Assembly: GCF_004295345.1 (NCBI RefSeq)
Contig: NZ_CP036200.1
Coordinates: forward strand, 1,550,001 to 1,614,000
Direction of reading: 5' to 3'
Source of the DNA: Shewanella maritima
Lineage (GTDB): Bacteria > Pseudomonadota > Gammaproteobacteria > Enterobacterales > Shewanellaceae
DNA length: 64,000 nt
The notes below the pieces were generated by a model, which saw only the letters and a list, made by a program, of their open reading frames with translations, searched no databases and was not told the origin of the DNA. Position 1 is the stretch's first letter; the number at the start of each line of letters is the position of its first letter. Positions 49,694 through 59,468 of this stretch are shown one piece after another. The translations under genes were made by a program, and so were the position numbers.

Positions 49694-51055
49694 ATGGGTG
49701 TCGAAGTTTTAGATACAGAGCTAACAGAGCAAAGACTCAATCAACTCACCCAGGCCCTAGGAAGCGGCATGTTTGTCCACGTGCGCAACATGCTGCACGA
49801 CATGGCACCTTCAGACGTTGCCCTCATTCTTGAGTCTTCCCCACCTCGCAGCCGTCAAGTACTATGGCAATTGATTGACCAGGAACAAGCTGGAGAAATC
49901 TTAGAAGAGCTTGGTGAAGACCTAAAAGACGCCCTCATTAGTAATATGACGCCGGAGCGGTTAGCGCAAGCAACCGCCGGCATGGATACCGACGACCTCG
50001 CCTACATTCTGCGCTCATTGCCTGATACCGTTTATCATCAGGTGTTGCAATCAATGACCAGTCAAGACAGGCACAGAGTTGAACAAGCATTGAGTTACCC
50101 AGATGATACTGCGGGTAGTTTAATGAATACCGATACAGTTACCCTTCGCCCTGACGTTAACATTGATGTTGTACTTAGATACCTGCGCCAACGAGGGCAT
50201 CTACCTGATGCCACAGACATGCTGTACGTAGTCGACAGGCGCGACCAAGTACTAGGCGGTGTAAGACTATCTGATTTATTAACCTGTAACCCTAGTATGT
50301 CGGTGCGCGATGTCATGGATATTGAGTTAGAGAGCATTCCTGTCGACATGCCCGCTAATGAAGTTGCGCAACTGTTCGAGCGCCATGACTGGATGTCTGC
50401 CCCCATTGTTGATAGCGATGCCAAACTGCTTGGGCGTATCACCATTGATGATGTGGTTGATGTTATTCGTGAAAATGCAGAGCATGACATGATGGGTATG
50501 GCAGGTATGGACGACGCTGAAGATACCTTCGGTCCAGTCGTTAAAAGCACCTTTAAACGCTCATTATGGTTAACCATCAACTTATTTGCCGCCTTACTTG
50601 CAGCCTCGGTCAGCAACATGTTCGAAAACACCCTTGAGCAATTCGCTACCATTGCAATCTTAATGACTATTGTGCCGAGTATGGGCGGTGTTGCGGGTAA
50701 CCAAACTTTAGCGCTGGTGATCCGCGGTATTGCCCTTGGACATATTGGTCAAAGTAACTCGCGCTGGCTTATTGGCAAAGAGCTAGCCATTGGCTGCTTA
50801 AATGGGGTTATGTGGGCAGTATTAGTATTTGCGGCTGTATGGCTTTGGAAAGGCGAGATAGCATTAGCTGGGCTCATCGGCGGTGCTATGCTGATCAATA
50901 TGACAGTTGCAGGCTTAGCCGGTGCAGGCATTCCACTTATTCTAAAAAAATTCAATATTGATCCAGCGTTGGCTGGCGGCATGGTATTAACCACTGTCAC
51001 TGATGTCATCGGCTTGTTCGCGTTTCTAGGCTTAGCTACAGCCTTCTTAATGTAG
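49694..51055 (+). CDS. mgtE: magnesium transporter MgtE
   Basis: A 453-residue transporter: an N-terminal helical MgtE_N domain (about 20-130; LIDQEQAGEILEELGEDLKD), two CBS domains (about 140-260; LPDATDMLYVVDRR, DWMSAPIVDSDAKLLGRITIDDVVDV), and five membrane segments with the pore signature PSMGGVAGNQTLALVIRG. The cytoplasmic domains gate Mg2+ entry. It has its own upstream gap of 107 nt, too short for a long Mg2+ riboswitch. GGGGAG precedes the ATG. Confidence 0.95.
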   Translation: MGVEVLDTELTEQRLNQLTQALGSGMFVHVRNMLHDMAPSDVALILESSPPRSRQVLWQLIDQEQAGEILEELGEDLKDALISNMTPERLAQATAGMDTDDLAYILRSLPDTVYHQVLQSMTSQDRHRVEQALSYPDDTAGSLMNTDTVTLRPDVNIDVVLRYLRQRGHLPDATDMLYVVDRRDQVLGGVRLSDLLTCNPSMSVRDVMDIELESIPVDMPANEVAQLFERHDWMSAPIVDSDAKLLGRITIDDVVDVIRENAEHDMMGMAGMDDAEDTFGPVVKSTFKRSLWLTINLFAALLAASVSNMFENTLEQFATIAILMTIVPSMGGVAGNQTLALVIRGIALGHIGQSNSRWLIGKELAIGCLNGVMWAVLVFAAVWLWKGEIALAGLIGGAMLINMTVAGLAGAGIPLILKKFNIDPALAGGMVLTTVTDVIGLFAFLGLATAFLM

Positions 51056-51474
51056 CACCTCACTCTATCTAAATATGCTTAGGCTGCTTGCGGCAAACCG
51101 TCAGCTCAGCCAGCCCTTCAAAGTCCAACATTGGTGCATTTGCACTAATTTTGGGCTTTTTGGTTTTCCCCCTAAAAACACACAAAGTATAACCAACTGA
51201 TTTTATTGAATTTAAAAATACTTCTGAGTTGGCACAAAGCTTCCTTATAGTCACACATACCCCTAAAGAGGTATTCACCTAAATTAACCTTAACTAGGGC
51301 AAATTAGGATGAGAAGACATTGTTAAGAAAAAACAGGGAGAACAAAGCGCTAGCAAGGATAGCTTTAAAGCGCTAACTGTTGAGTCTAGGTGCAAATGCT
51401 AAATACGAAATGCTGATTGTTTCATGTTGACGCAAAGCGGCACCTTGTAGTCATTAAGATATATGGAGTTCACT
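51056..51474. other. gene-poor region downstream of mgtE
   Basis: These 419 bases carry no gene I can defend. A leftward frame at 51069-51278 (69 codons) has no recognisable features. Around 51349-51384 a CAAAGCGCTA / TAAAGCGCTAA pair gives repeated AGCGCT palindromes. The stretch ends in the ribosome binding site of the 47-residue gene at 51475. Confidence 0.4.
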
Positions 51475-51618
51475 ATGATGCGAGTACACAACTTAAATAG
51501 TACAAAATGGCTGTTACCTATGTCTGACTTGTTGATGAAAGTTCGACGATTTTACCAGCAGGAGCAATATTTTTATCGTCATTTAGGTATTAGCACCTGG
51601 CCAATTAACAAACGCTAA
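51475..51618 (+). CDS. 47-residue hypothetical protein
   Basis: A short frame with tandem ATGs (51475 and 51478) preceded by GGAG with 6-nt spacing. The product starts MMRVHNLNSTKWLLPMSD and continues with a basic, aromatic half (VRRFYQQEQYFYRHLGISTW) ending PINKR. It has no membrane segment or signal peptide. The good start signal, isolated position and non-random composition argue for a real gene; I do not recognise a family. Confidence 0.45.
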   Translation: MMRVHNLNSTKWLLPMSDLLMKVRRFYQQEQYFYRHLGISTWPINKR

Positions 51619-51754
51619 CGGTCGACGTTAAGCACAGGGCATAAGCATCAAAGTTATTTTGACCGCTACTAACTCAGTGATACCAAAGCTGACTAATAAA
51701 AACAAAAAGTCTATTAAGCGGCCAAAATGCAGTAACTAAATTTAAGGAAGTACA

Positions 51755-52138
51755 ATGCAAAACCTAACTACTAAAGCGCCATTAGGTAGTGAAAGCACCA
51801 AGGTTAGTGATAATGAAAACAACTCACTGAGTTCACTTTTAAACCGAGCTTCGAGTGCTGAAAGCCGTAACACACAAGTCTCCGCTAGTCGCAGGCATCA
51901 TGAGCTTTCCATGCAACAAACACTGGTTCATGAGGTTATTCATCACAACAAACTAGTATCACATGTAGCTAAAGAGCATGGCATCTCGTCTAAAAAGCTT
52001 TACCAATGGGTTAAGGCTGCGCAGTCTTCTGCCAACGACAGCAAGCAGCAACAATGTGAACAACTCAACTTACAGATAGCGCAGCTGCAACAGCAACTTG
52101 TAAGCCTTAACCATCAGCTACATGCCCTGCAGGCATGA
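51755..52138 (+). CDS. orphan transposase OrfA-like HTH protein
   Basis: A 127-residue protein. The first 45 residues are polar and probably disordered. Residues about 46-90 form a Transposase_8/IS3 OrfA-type helix-turn-helix (ELSMQQTLVHEVIHHNKLV, SHVAKEHGISSKKLYQWVKAAQ). The C-terminus is a Gln/Leu coiled coil (QLNLQIAQLQQQLVSLNHQL). AAGGAAG precedes the ATG. There is no OrfB integrase, DDE motif or terminal inverted repeat nearby, so it is either a remnant or a domesticated DNA-binding protein. The extended N-terminus is unlike ordinary OrfA. Confidence 0.65.
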   Translation: MQNLTTKAPLGSESTKVSDNENNSLSSLLNRASSAESRNTQVSASRRHHELSMQQTLVHEVIHHNKLVSHVAKEHGISSKKLYQWVKAAQSSANDSKQQQCEQLNLQIAQLQQQLVSLNHQLHALQA

Positions 52139-52375
52139 GGCCGAACTTTATAATATGTATCTAGCAAAGCTATAAATTAACGACATTTGATTAGCGGCCT
52201 TGAGCTGCACGAGTTTAATGACCAACTCCTGAAACACTATCGAGTAGTCATTAAGAATAAAGTTAGATACGCCAGTTCCGGCAAGAGTGAAGAAGTTAAT
52301 TCCCATGTCCCCCAGCATGTTGAGTTAACACGCAAACTGCAAACAACACCGCAAATTCTTTCACTCTTGCCATTT

Positions 52376-52984
52376 TTATTCTTCTTTAGAGGCCGTAGAG
52401 GCTGGTCCTTCTGGTATCGATGTTTCTTGAACCAATGTTTCTGGTTCATGAACCACCATGTACCTTTGGGCCTGCCAATCGTATTGGTAAGTCACACCTT
52501 GCCACTCATAAAAAGTCTGTGGCCCTTTTATCACCACACGGGCATTGGCAGGTAAACTGTGTAACCCTTCGTCGTAACTAATACTTGTTGTGACCCTTTG
52601 CGGCGGTGCAATCTTTTTAGGTTGAATAATTTTCGGCTGTCGGTAACGTTCTCGGTAAGGGTAACGATTATCCCAATGTCTGTTGCGCCAATAACCCCAG
52701 CGCCAAGGGTCGTTCCCCCAATAACCGTGGCGCCACCCATTGTGACGCCATGGGTCATAGTAACCATTACTCCAGCCGATACCTATGCTCGGGCCGCGAT
52801 AATTATTCCAACCCGCACCCCAGCGCCAGCCGTCATTATGGTTAACTTGTGATACGCCATTCACGCTCGTCATTACTACAGTATTACTTGCCTCTAATCC
52901 AAGGGGTAAACAAGCAAACCAGGCGCCAGCGAGCAAGGTGTTCAAGCGTAAAATAGAGTTTATTCGATAGTGAGAGAGCAACAT
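52376..52984 (-). CDS. exported tryptophan-rich protein (DUF6515-like)
   Basis: A 202-residue protein. ATG 52984 (GGAGGG about 6 nt upstream) gives a signal-like segment ending PLGLEAS. Residues about 45-115 are a low-complexity region of Trp, Tyr, Arg, Gly and Asn (about eleven Trp in 65 residues, e.g. WRHNGWRHGYWGNDPWRW). A C-terminal SH3-like segment follows: LPANARVVIKGPQTFYEWQGVTYQYDW. This architecture is seen in DUF6515-type envelope proteins of unknown function. An opposite-strand frame at 52187-52555 is a shadow. Confidence 0.65.
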   Translation of the reverse strand: MLLSHYRINSILRLNTLLAGAWFACLPLGLEASNTVVMTSVNGVSQVNHNDGWRWGAGWNNYRGPSIGIGWSNGYYDPWRHNGWRHGYWGNDPWRWGYWRNRHWDNRYPYRERYRQPKIIQPKKIAPPQRVTTSISYDEGLHSLPANARVVIKGPQTFYEWQGVTYQYDWQAQRYMVVHEPETLVQETSIPEGPASTASKEE

Positions 52985-53175
52985 CTTTCCCTCCAATTAA
53001 GTCATAGCTAATAGACCATACATTTCATCTTACTCCTTTCCCCCGCCTTGTCGATATGAACTCATCAGTCAGAATAACGAATATCACAAGCGTGACTCAG
53101 ATCAAATGCCTTAACCCACTTAGTTAAAGATGCTATAGTGCGCCCCATCAGGGACTTTATATTGGATATTGAATC

Positions 53176-54645
53176 ATGAGCTTTAAAGATTTACGTAGCT
53201 TCATCAAACACCTAGAAAAAGAAGGTGAATTGAAGCGCATAAGTCACCCTGTCGATCCTCATTTAGAAATGACTGAGATTTGCGATCGCGTCCTACGCGC
53301 AGGCGGTCCTGCCATCTTATTCGAAAATCCGACTAACAACTCAACTCCCGTGCTAGCTAACCTATTTGGTACTCCAAAACGGGTGGCGATGGCATTAGGA
53401 AAAGACGACCCGTTAGCACTTCAAGACGTTGGTGAGTTACTGGCATTTTTAAAAGAGCCTGAGCCACCTAGGGGCTTTAAAGACGCAATTTCAAAAATCC
53501 CTATGTTCAAGCAAGCGCTGAACATGCCACCAAAAACCGTGCGTAACCCAGCGTGCCAAGAAATTGTATTAACAGGCGATGACGTTGATTTAACCCAGTT
53601 GCCTATTCAGCATTGTTGGCCGGGTGACGCTGCTCCGCTAGTTACCTGGGGATTAACCATTACTAAAGGCCCAAGACAAAAGCGCCAAAACTTGGGTATT
53701 TATCGCCAGCAACTGCTAGGCAAAAATAAGCTGATTATGCGCTGGCTCGATCACCGAGGCGGCGCGCTCGACTTTAAAGACTTCAAAGAAAAGCACCCTG
53801 GGGAGCGGTACCCAGTTGTTGTTGCTCTCGGTAGCGATCCTGTGACCATCCTTGGCGCGGTGACACCTGTACCAGATGCCATGAGTGAATACGCCTTTGC
53901 AGGTCTACTACGCGGCGAGCGCACAGAAGTGTGCAAAGCAATAAGCTGTGACCTAGAGGTCCCTGCAACCAGCGAGATGATTTTAGAAGGCTACATAGAG
54001 CCAGATGAAATGGCCGAAGAAGGCCCTTATGGCGACCACACAGGTTACTATAATGAAACTGACTCATTTCCAGTATTTACCGTTACGCATGTTACCAAGC
54101 GCCGCGACGCTATCTATCACAGCACCTATACCGGCCGTCCACCCGATGAGCCTGCCATGCTTGGTGTGGCGCTAAACGAAGTGTTTGTGCCAATCTTGCG
54201 TAAGCAATACCCTGAAATTATTGACTTCTACCTTCCACCGGAGGGATGCAGTTACCGCATGGCGGTGATCTCCATTCGCAAGCAGTATCCTGGTCATGCC
54301 AAGCGTGTAATGATGGGCGCCTGGTCGTTCCTACGTCAATTTATGTACACCAAGTTCATTATCATTGTGGATGAAGACGTGAATTGTCGTGACTGGAACG
54401 ATGTAATTTGGGCGATCACCACCCGTATGGATCCAACTCGCGATACCGTGATGGTAGATAATACCCCTATCGACTACCTTGACTTTGCCTCACCGGTGGC
54501 TGGTCTAGGATCAAAAATGGGGCTTGATGCCACCAATAAATGGCCTGGCGAAACAGACCGTGAATGGGGTACTCCCATTGTGATGGACCAGGATATCAAA
54601 GATAAAGTTGATGCAATGTGGTCTGATTTAGGGCTGGATAACTAA
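53176..54645 (+). CDS. ubiD: 4-hydroxy-3-polyprenylbenzoate decarboxylase UbiD
   Basis: A 489-residue decarboxylase of ubiquinone synthesis that uses the prenylated FMN made by UbiX. Characteristic stretches: [47 protein letters not shown] (in part), the metal/prFMN site [12 protein letters not shown] with its catalytic Glu, and [14 protein letters not shown]. Length matches E. coli UbiD. fre follows after 77 nt, the E. coli order. Confidence 0.97.
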   Translation: MSFKDLRSFIKHLEKEGELKRISHPVDPHLEMTEICDRVLRAGGPAILFENPTNNSTPVLANLFGTPKRVAMALGKDDPLALQDVGELLAFLKEPEPPRGFKDAISKIPMFKQALNMPPKTVRNPACQEIVLTGDDVDLTQLPIQHCWPGDAAPLVTWGLTITKGPRQKRQNLGIYRQQLLGKNKLIMRWLDHRGGALDFKDFKEKHPGERYPVVVALGSDPVTILGAVTPVPDAMSEYAFAGLLRGERTEVCKAISCDLEVPATSEMILEGYIEPDEMAEEGPYGDHTGYYNETDSFPVFTVTHVTKRRDAIYHSTYTGRPPDEPAMLGVALNEVFVPILRKQYPEIIDFYLPPEGCSYRMAVISIRKQYPGHAKRVMMGAWSFLRQFMYTKFIIIVDEDVNCRDWNDVIWAITTRMDPTRDTVMVDNTPIDYLDFASPVAGLGSKMGLDATNKWPGETDREWGTPIVMDQDIKDKVDAMWSDLGLDN

Positions 54646-54722
54646 TACCATCATCAACCTACAAATACGCCAATAAAGGCAGATAGAAAAAACCTTCATA
54701 GAAAGGGTCTAAAGGAAATTAG

Positions 54723-55421
54723 ATGAACACCATTCGTTGTAAAATCAATCAGGTCGCAGAGTTTAACGAAGCGGTTTACCAGGTTACCTTAACGCCAGAA
54801 CAGCACTTTGACTTTAAAGCGGGTCAATATTTATGTGTAGTGATGGGTGAAAAAGACAAACGCCCTTTTTCAATTGCTTCAGCGCCAACTAACACAACGA
54901 TTGAGCTTCACATTGGCGCCGCGGTATCTGAGAGCTACCCAATGCAAGTGGTTGAACGCTTAAAGTCACAAGACTATATCGACATCGAAGCGCCAGCAGG
55001 CGATGCCTACCTCCGCCACGAAAGCGAGCGCCCACGCCTTCTTGTTGCCGGCGGGACCGGCTTCTCTTACATCAAGAGCATTGTTGAAGACCAAATCCAG
55101 CGTGAGCAAACCATTCCAACAACCCTTTACTGGGGCTGTCGCAATGAAGATGCCATGTACTATCAGGAAATAGCTCGCCAGTGGCACCAAGAGCAAGACT
55201 GGTTAACCTTTGTTCCGGTTGTAGAACATGCAACTGAGACTTGGGATGGCAAAACGGCTAACCTTCTTGAGCAAATCAAAATTGATTTTAACGACTTAAC
55301 TGACTTTGATATTTACATTGCCGGCCGCTTTGACATGGTAGGCGCCGCCAGAGAAGTATTTAGAGAGGTCGGTGTAGACGAAGCACATCTATACGGCGAC
55401 GCTTTCGCGTTTATTAAATAA
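54723..55421 (+). CDS. fre: NAD(P)H-flavin reductase Fre
   Basis: A 232-residue ferredoxin-reductase-fold enzyme reducing free flavins with NAD(P)H. The flavin-binding RPFSIASAP and the NAD-binding LLVAGGTGFSYIKSI and YIAGRFDMVGAAREVF segments are visible. The protein has no bound-flavin linker or [2Fe-2S] domain, as in E. coli Fre. AAAGGAAA upstream; terminator 26 nt downstream. Confidence 0.94.
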   Translation: MNTIRCKINQVAEFNEAVYQVTLTPEQHFDFKAGQYLCVVMGEKDKRPFSIASAPTNTTIELHIGAAVSESYPMQVVERLKSQDYIDIEAPAGDAYLRHESERPRLLVAGGTGFSYIKSIVEDQIQREQTIPTTLYWGCRNEDAMYYQEIARQWHQEQDWLTFVPVVEHATETWDGKTANLLEQIKIDFNDLTDFDIYIAGRFDMVGAAREVFREVGVDEAHLYGDAFAFIK

Positions 55422-55447
55422 ACGGGCAACAATTAACAACTTAGTCA

Positions 55448-55491
55448 AGCTATTCAAAACCGGCTATAAGCCAACTTTGAATAGCTTTTTT
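55448..55491 (+). terminator. terminator after fre
   Basis: AAGCTATTCAAA (55448-55459) pairs with TTTGAATAGCTT around a 16-nt loop and is followed by TTTT. It separates fre from the convergent accessory genes. Confidence 0.85.
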
Positions 55492-55506
55492 GATTTCGAA
55501 CTAGAC

Positions 55507-56991
55507 TTACTCTTTTAGAGTATTGAGCTGATTCAATTTTATTTCTGCATGTTGAGTAACTACACCGCTGGGCCAGTGAACATGAGCTACGACATCGGTA
55601 TAGCTCTGCAATCCAAAGTGGAGTGGGCTACAGCCTCTTGAGCGAAAGCCGCCTTGTGAACCGTAATACTGCTGGGACGATAACAACTGCCCATCTTTTC
55701 TATAAAGCTCGACTCTAGCCCCAAACCCCATACGATTACTTGCAGCGCCCTCAAGTGACAAACTGACCCAAGCATTATCTGTCTCAGTGGTATTTTTCCA
55801 AAGAATGTGACCATCCAGTCTATCCGTTGCAAAGTCGAGCAATCCGTCACCATTAAAATCAGCTAAACTTGCATCGCCATTGGTGTCGGTATTAATGTAA
55901 GGACCTAACGTAGACTCTATTTGATTGAAGCGACCTTGCCCTGCATTCTTGAACAAATAGATATCGTCCGCTTTGTTAATAACAATGTCTACCAAGCCAT
56001 CGTTATCCAAGTCCGCAAAAGCAGTACCCATTACATTTGTTTTGACACCGTTAGTCCAACCATGAGACTGGCTAGCTAAGCTAAAGCCACCACCTTCATT
56101 TATATACAAATAGACTGCACCTGCTAAGCTACTAATTAACAGGTCTGGATAACCATTATTGGTTACATCAGCCCAGTTAACCGAGTAGCCCTGAGCGCTC
56201 TCTGGAACCAAATCAATAAGCTGATGCTGTGAATAGCGACCTTCACCTTGACCAAGTAACAAGTTAAAAGGTAATCCTGTTGCAACGTCAGGAATACCGT
56301 CAAGATTGACATCTTGCCAACTTACACGCGCACCAATTTGCTCAAGTTCTGGATAGTCATCAGACGGAATAAACGTACCATTGCCAATATTAATTTGAAC
56401 CTCGTTGATAGTGTCGTAGTTGGCGATATATAAGTCGAGCAAGCCATCATTGTTTAAATCAATCCAAGATGCCGTTCGCCCTCGCCCTTTCGGGTTTATA
56501 ACAGATCTCTCAGAAACGTCGATAAAGCTAAAATCACCGTTCCCCTGCAACAATTCGTCATACTTTAAACCTATCGTATCTCCCTTATTAGCCCCATGAG
56601 TGATAAATAAGTCGATAAACCCATCATTATTGAAATCACCACAAACAGCCCCATGACGATCGTTCTGACTTGGATAAATCCAATCTGATTGCCTAAGCCC
56701 CGAGTTTGCTATGTGATCTTCATATTTCCCTTGAGAATTGCTTTTTAACAATTGTGGGAACTTAGCATGATTCATAAATATCAACTCAGGAGTTTGAGCG
56801 TTAGTAAAATGCCCCCACAAAACACCATAATCTCCTAACCGATCATGGTTAGGTAAATGATGGGAAACATCAGTAAAAGAAATTTTGGCATCTATTGGTT
56901 TAGGTAGGCTGGTTTCGTTTGAGTCGGAGCCACAACCCGACACGGCAAGTAAAGCCAAAGTAAGTATTTTAAATCGAAAAGCCACACCCAT
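55507..56991 (-). CDS. FG-GAP/VCBS repeat lipoprotein with ASPIC/UnbV domain
   Basis: A 494-residue lipoprotein. The lipobox is LLAVSGC (Cys20); start at ATG 56991, with a GTG two codons upstream. The body contains about seven calcium-binding FG-GAP repeats of the type GDFNNDGFIDLFITHG, DLNNDGLLDLYIANYD, DVNLDGIPDVATG and DFNGDGLLDFATD, forming a propeller. The C-terminal 80 residues (MGFGARVELYRKDGQ ... GCSPLHFGL ... VHWPSGVVTQH) match UnbV_ASPIC. CRTAC1-like proteins of this kind are surface adhesins or carbohydrate-binding proteins. It is the leftward neighbour of the WcbI and sulfotransferase-like genes; joint function is inference. Confidence 0.82.
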   Translation of the reverse strand: MGVAFRFKILTLALLAVSGCGSDSNETSLPKPIDAKISFTDVSHHLPNHDRLGDYGVLWGHFTNAQTPELIFMNHAKFPQLLKSNSQGKYEDHIANSGLRQSDWIYPSQNDRHGAVCGDFNNDGFIDLFITHGANKGDTIGLKYDELLQGNGDFSFIDVSERSVINPKGRGRTASWIDLNNDGLLDLYIANYDTINEVQINIGNGTFIPSDDYPELEQIGARVSWQDVNLDGIPDVATGLPFNLLLGQGEGRYSQHQLIDLVPESAQGYSVNWADVTNNGYPDLLISSLAGAVYLYINEGGGFSLASQSHGWTNGVKTNVMGTAFADLDNDGLVDIVINKADDIYLFKNAGQGRFNQIESTLGPYINTDTNGDASLADFNGDGLLDFATDRLDGHILWKNTTETDNAWVSLSLEGAASNRMGFGARVELYRKDGQLLSSQQYYGSQGGFRSRGCSPLHFGLQSYTDVVAHVHWPSGVVTQHAEIKLNQLNTLKE

Positions 56992-57068
56992 AGTCACCCC
57001 AAATTACTACCGTAACCAAATGAAATTAATAAAAATGATAACTTAAACTTCTCTTATTACTTGTAAAG

Positions 57069-58064
57069 CTATTTCACCTTTTTTGAATTAAGGTACTTTG
57101 TTTTATACGCCTCAATAAACTTAGGTCTAGATGCATATATGGAATAACATTGATGAACAAAATTGGGAATATCGACTTCCTGTTGCAAATGCGTAGTTTT
57201 ACCATATTTTTGATTCAAGCCAAGCATAGGGTTTGCTCGCATGACTAAATTATTTAAGACTTCTCGATTCACAAAGCGACGGTTATACTTAATCTTGAGG
57301 TGCTCTAGAATACGCCCTACCTGAATATTCAATAGTTTGGAACTAGGGTGATTAAATGTATGGAAGAGCATCTCCCCATCCTGAACCCCTTGCTCAATAA
57401 CATCAGTCATTTTTATATCGACCTCTTGCTCCCTATTTCTAAGCTCAGCAATTGACCGCTCACCTACAGAAAAATAACTTTGGCGATTAAACTCGATATC
57501 AAAGTAACGTTCAATTGCTTGACGCTCTGAGCCACCTTCAATGAAAGTTTCGATCACGGTTCGATTATGGTAGTCACCAACTGGACTCTTTAATCTCACG
57601 CCATTCAAAACAGGGAAGTAGCACCAATCAGGATGATAACCTTCGTAAAACAAATTGAGATACCTAACTGTCTTGTTGCCGTATCGAGACAATATTTCTT
57701 TAGTGTTAATACCTTCAAATTTATCATCAACATTTTGAGTAATGATGAAATCAACCTCGTCCAATGACTTATACAAACTGTCATCATGGTTCTTGTAAAG
57801 GTGAGCAGAAATAACTTGCCTAGCCACTAGGCTTTCAGCTCTCTCTTGGATAAAGTTTGCAACAACTGTTGCTTGACAATTCCCAATGATGACAAAGGTC
57901 TTTAAATTGAGCTTTTCTTTGAGTTCTTGATAATTTTTACGTATTAATGACCCATTAGGACGATGAGATAAAGCCACGGAAAAGAGTTTAAATGCCATTT
58001 TAGGATTGCGCCGCCTTAAGAAGTTAGCAGCATCTCTTATATCATCGATTTCCCTTTCATTCAT
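57069..58064 (-). CDS. WcbI-like polysaccharide biosynthesis protein
   Basis: A 331-residue protein. Residues 1-50 form a TPR-like motif (NFLRRRNPKMAFKLFSVALS HRPNGS...). It is followed by a WcbI-type domain whose signature is VIIGNCQATVVANFIQE (about 53-70). The central NGVRLKSPVGDYHNRT and the C-terminal GEMLFHTFNHPSSKLLN are typical of the family. WcbI is involved in capsular polysaccharide acylation in Burkholderia. Downstream of the sulfotransferase-like gene, 79 nt apart. The substrate is unknown. Confidence 0.72.
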   Translation of the reverse strand: MNEREIDDIRDAANFLRRRNPKMAFKLFSVALSHRPNGSLIRKNYQELKEKLNLKTFVIIGNCQATVVANFIQERAESLVARQVISAHLYKNHDDSLYKSLDEVDFIITQNVDDKFEGINTKEILSRYGNKTVRYLNLFYEGYHPDWCYFPVLNGVRLKSPVGDYHNRTVIETFIEGGSERQAIERYFDIEFNRQSYFSVGERSIAELRNREQEVDIKMTDVIEQGVQDGEMLFHTFNHPSSKLLNIQVGRILEHLKIKYNRRFVNREVLNNLVMRANPMLGLNQKYGKTTHLQQEVDIPNFVHQCYSIYASRPKFIEAYKTKYLNSKKVK

Positions 58065-58142
58065 ACTCTACTCCATTGCAGGTGATTGACTTGTTCTCTG
58101 AGGGACAAAACCGACCCAAAAGTCCATAAATTATTCAAATTA

Positions 58143-59300
58143 TTATTTTTTACTCAAAACACGTTTCAAAAAGCGGTTAAAAAAAACAAACAGGTTTTTG
58201 GTAGCGTCCCCACTGCCAGATCGCGGCTGCTCAATGTTTACAGCTAAAGTCAATTTACCAGCCTTGAGCGCACAGTCATACGTTGATAGTTTCTGATTTA
58301 TTAACTCGCCATAAGGACGATACTTGTGAGCAAGCGTCATCAACCTCAGACTAAGCCTTAAATCTGATGACTCAAGAGCAATAGCTGCATCTCGCAACAA
58401 CTCAACATTTCTATCTTGAACAGCCTTAGATTCGTCAAAAATGCCATCGCTTAACTTAATTAGAACATGCCTAATCGCAGCGTCAGCTGTATCTTCATTC
58501 CACATATCTTCATTGCGCTTAGGGTATCGACTAAAGTCCTCGTCAAACCCCTGAATACCATTTAAATACTTATCGAACAGTTGTTGATTTGAATACTTGA
58601 ATTGTTCGTAAAAAAGACGCATTTGCTCTGCACTTGCTTTCGACGGAGCTGAAGGAGGGGCTCCTTTCAATAGGACAGGCTTGAGATGATGTAACTTAAG
58701 TTGATTAATAATGTGACCAAGCTTGACCTCGACAATTCCCGCCGACTCATTTGCTCTAATCACTTCAGATGGCGCTACATTCACACCGACCAAACTAGCA
58801 AAATCTAAAACTACATCTCCATCAACTAGCTTGCTACGCTGGAATATTCGTACGGTAACATTGAAGAATTGCCCCCACTTTTCTGCAATATCAAAGTAAT
58901 TCAATTCAACCGCAGAAAATGTTGGAATGGCGCCTTGACCTCCTCGTGACAAGCCATCACCGTGTTTCGCAACTTGCTGATAACGCGACACTTCAAACTC
59001 ATCTTGCCTTCTGAAGTAAATAATTACTTCAACATCAAAATCTGTACTAATGCTCTCGTGAAGCGCTTTAACAGCAGCAGCATCGGCAAGGTAGCTCCAC
59101 TCACTTGAGTAGATTATTTTTTTATACTCCCTTCCCGCCTCCAACCTAGCCTTAAACTCATCTGGATTATCAAATATCTTCGCACCATTTTCAGAATCAG
59201 AGAAAAAATAAAAGTCCCCTCGCACCTTGCTAAGCGTACGTTGAATAGAAGTCGAACCAGTCTTTCCTGTCCCAATATGAAGATATAATTTCTGCATCAT
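58143..59300 (-). CDS. sulfotransferase-like protein with C-terminal TPR-like motif
   Basis: A 385-residue protein. The N-terminal P-loop-type LYLHIGTGKTGSTSIQRTL (residues 4-22) is the 5'-phosphosulfate-binding loop of PAPS-dependent sulfotransferases. VIIYFRRQDEFEVSRYQQ (about 92-109) resembles the 3'-phosphate-binding region. The last 70 residues (AIALESSDLRLSLRLMTLAH KYRPYGELINQKL) repeat the motif seen at the N-terminus of the WcbI-like neighbour. Probably modifies a surface polysaccharide. No acceptor-specific motif can be read. Tandem ATGs at 59300 and 59297. Confidence 0.72.
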   Translation of the reverse strand: MMQKLYLHIGTGKTGSTSIQRTLSKVRGDFYFFSDSENGAKIFDNPDEFKARLEAGREYKKIIYSSEWSYLADAAAVKALHESISTDFDVEVIIYFRRQDEFEVSRYQQVAKHGDGLSRGGQGAIPTFSAVELNYFDIAEKWGQFFNVTVRIFQRSKLVDGDVVLDFASLVGVNVAPSEVIRANESAGIVEVKLGHIINQLKLHHLKPVLLKGAPPSAPSKASAEQMRLFYEQFKYSNQQLFDKYLNGIQGFDEDFSRYPKRNEDMWNEDTADAAIRHVLIKLSDGIFDESKAVQDRNVELLRDAAIALESSDLRLSLRLMTLAHKYRPYGELINQKLSTYDCALKAGKLTLAVNIEQPRSGSGDATKNLFVFFNRFLKRVLSKK

Positions 59301-59468
59301 GTATGTTCTCTACAAACATTTAGTTAGCAAGTATGGTCAAATTAACGAAACTAACTCGAGTGTGTCATTTTACTTTTAACTATACAAATCATGAATTAAA
59401 CATGACTCTAGATAAATGTCTTAGTTCATACGACGAGATTCGAGATTTAACTCTCTGCACATACAAAA

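Noticed and set aside
51069..51278. Leftward 69-codon frame after mgtE
   Set aside because: No ribosome binding site, no recognisable features, and composition like noncoding DNA.
52187..52555. Rightward 122-codon frame
   Set aside because: It is antisense to the tryptophan-rich exported protein gene, starts with TTG without a ribosome binding site, and its product is a translation of the low-complexity complement.
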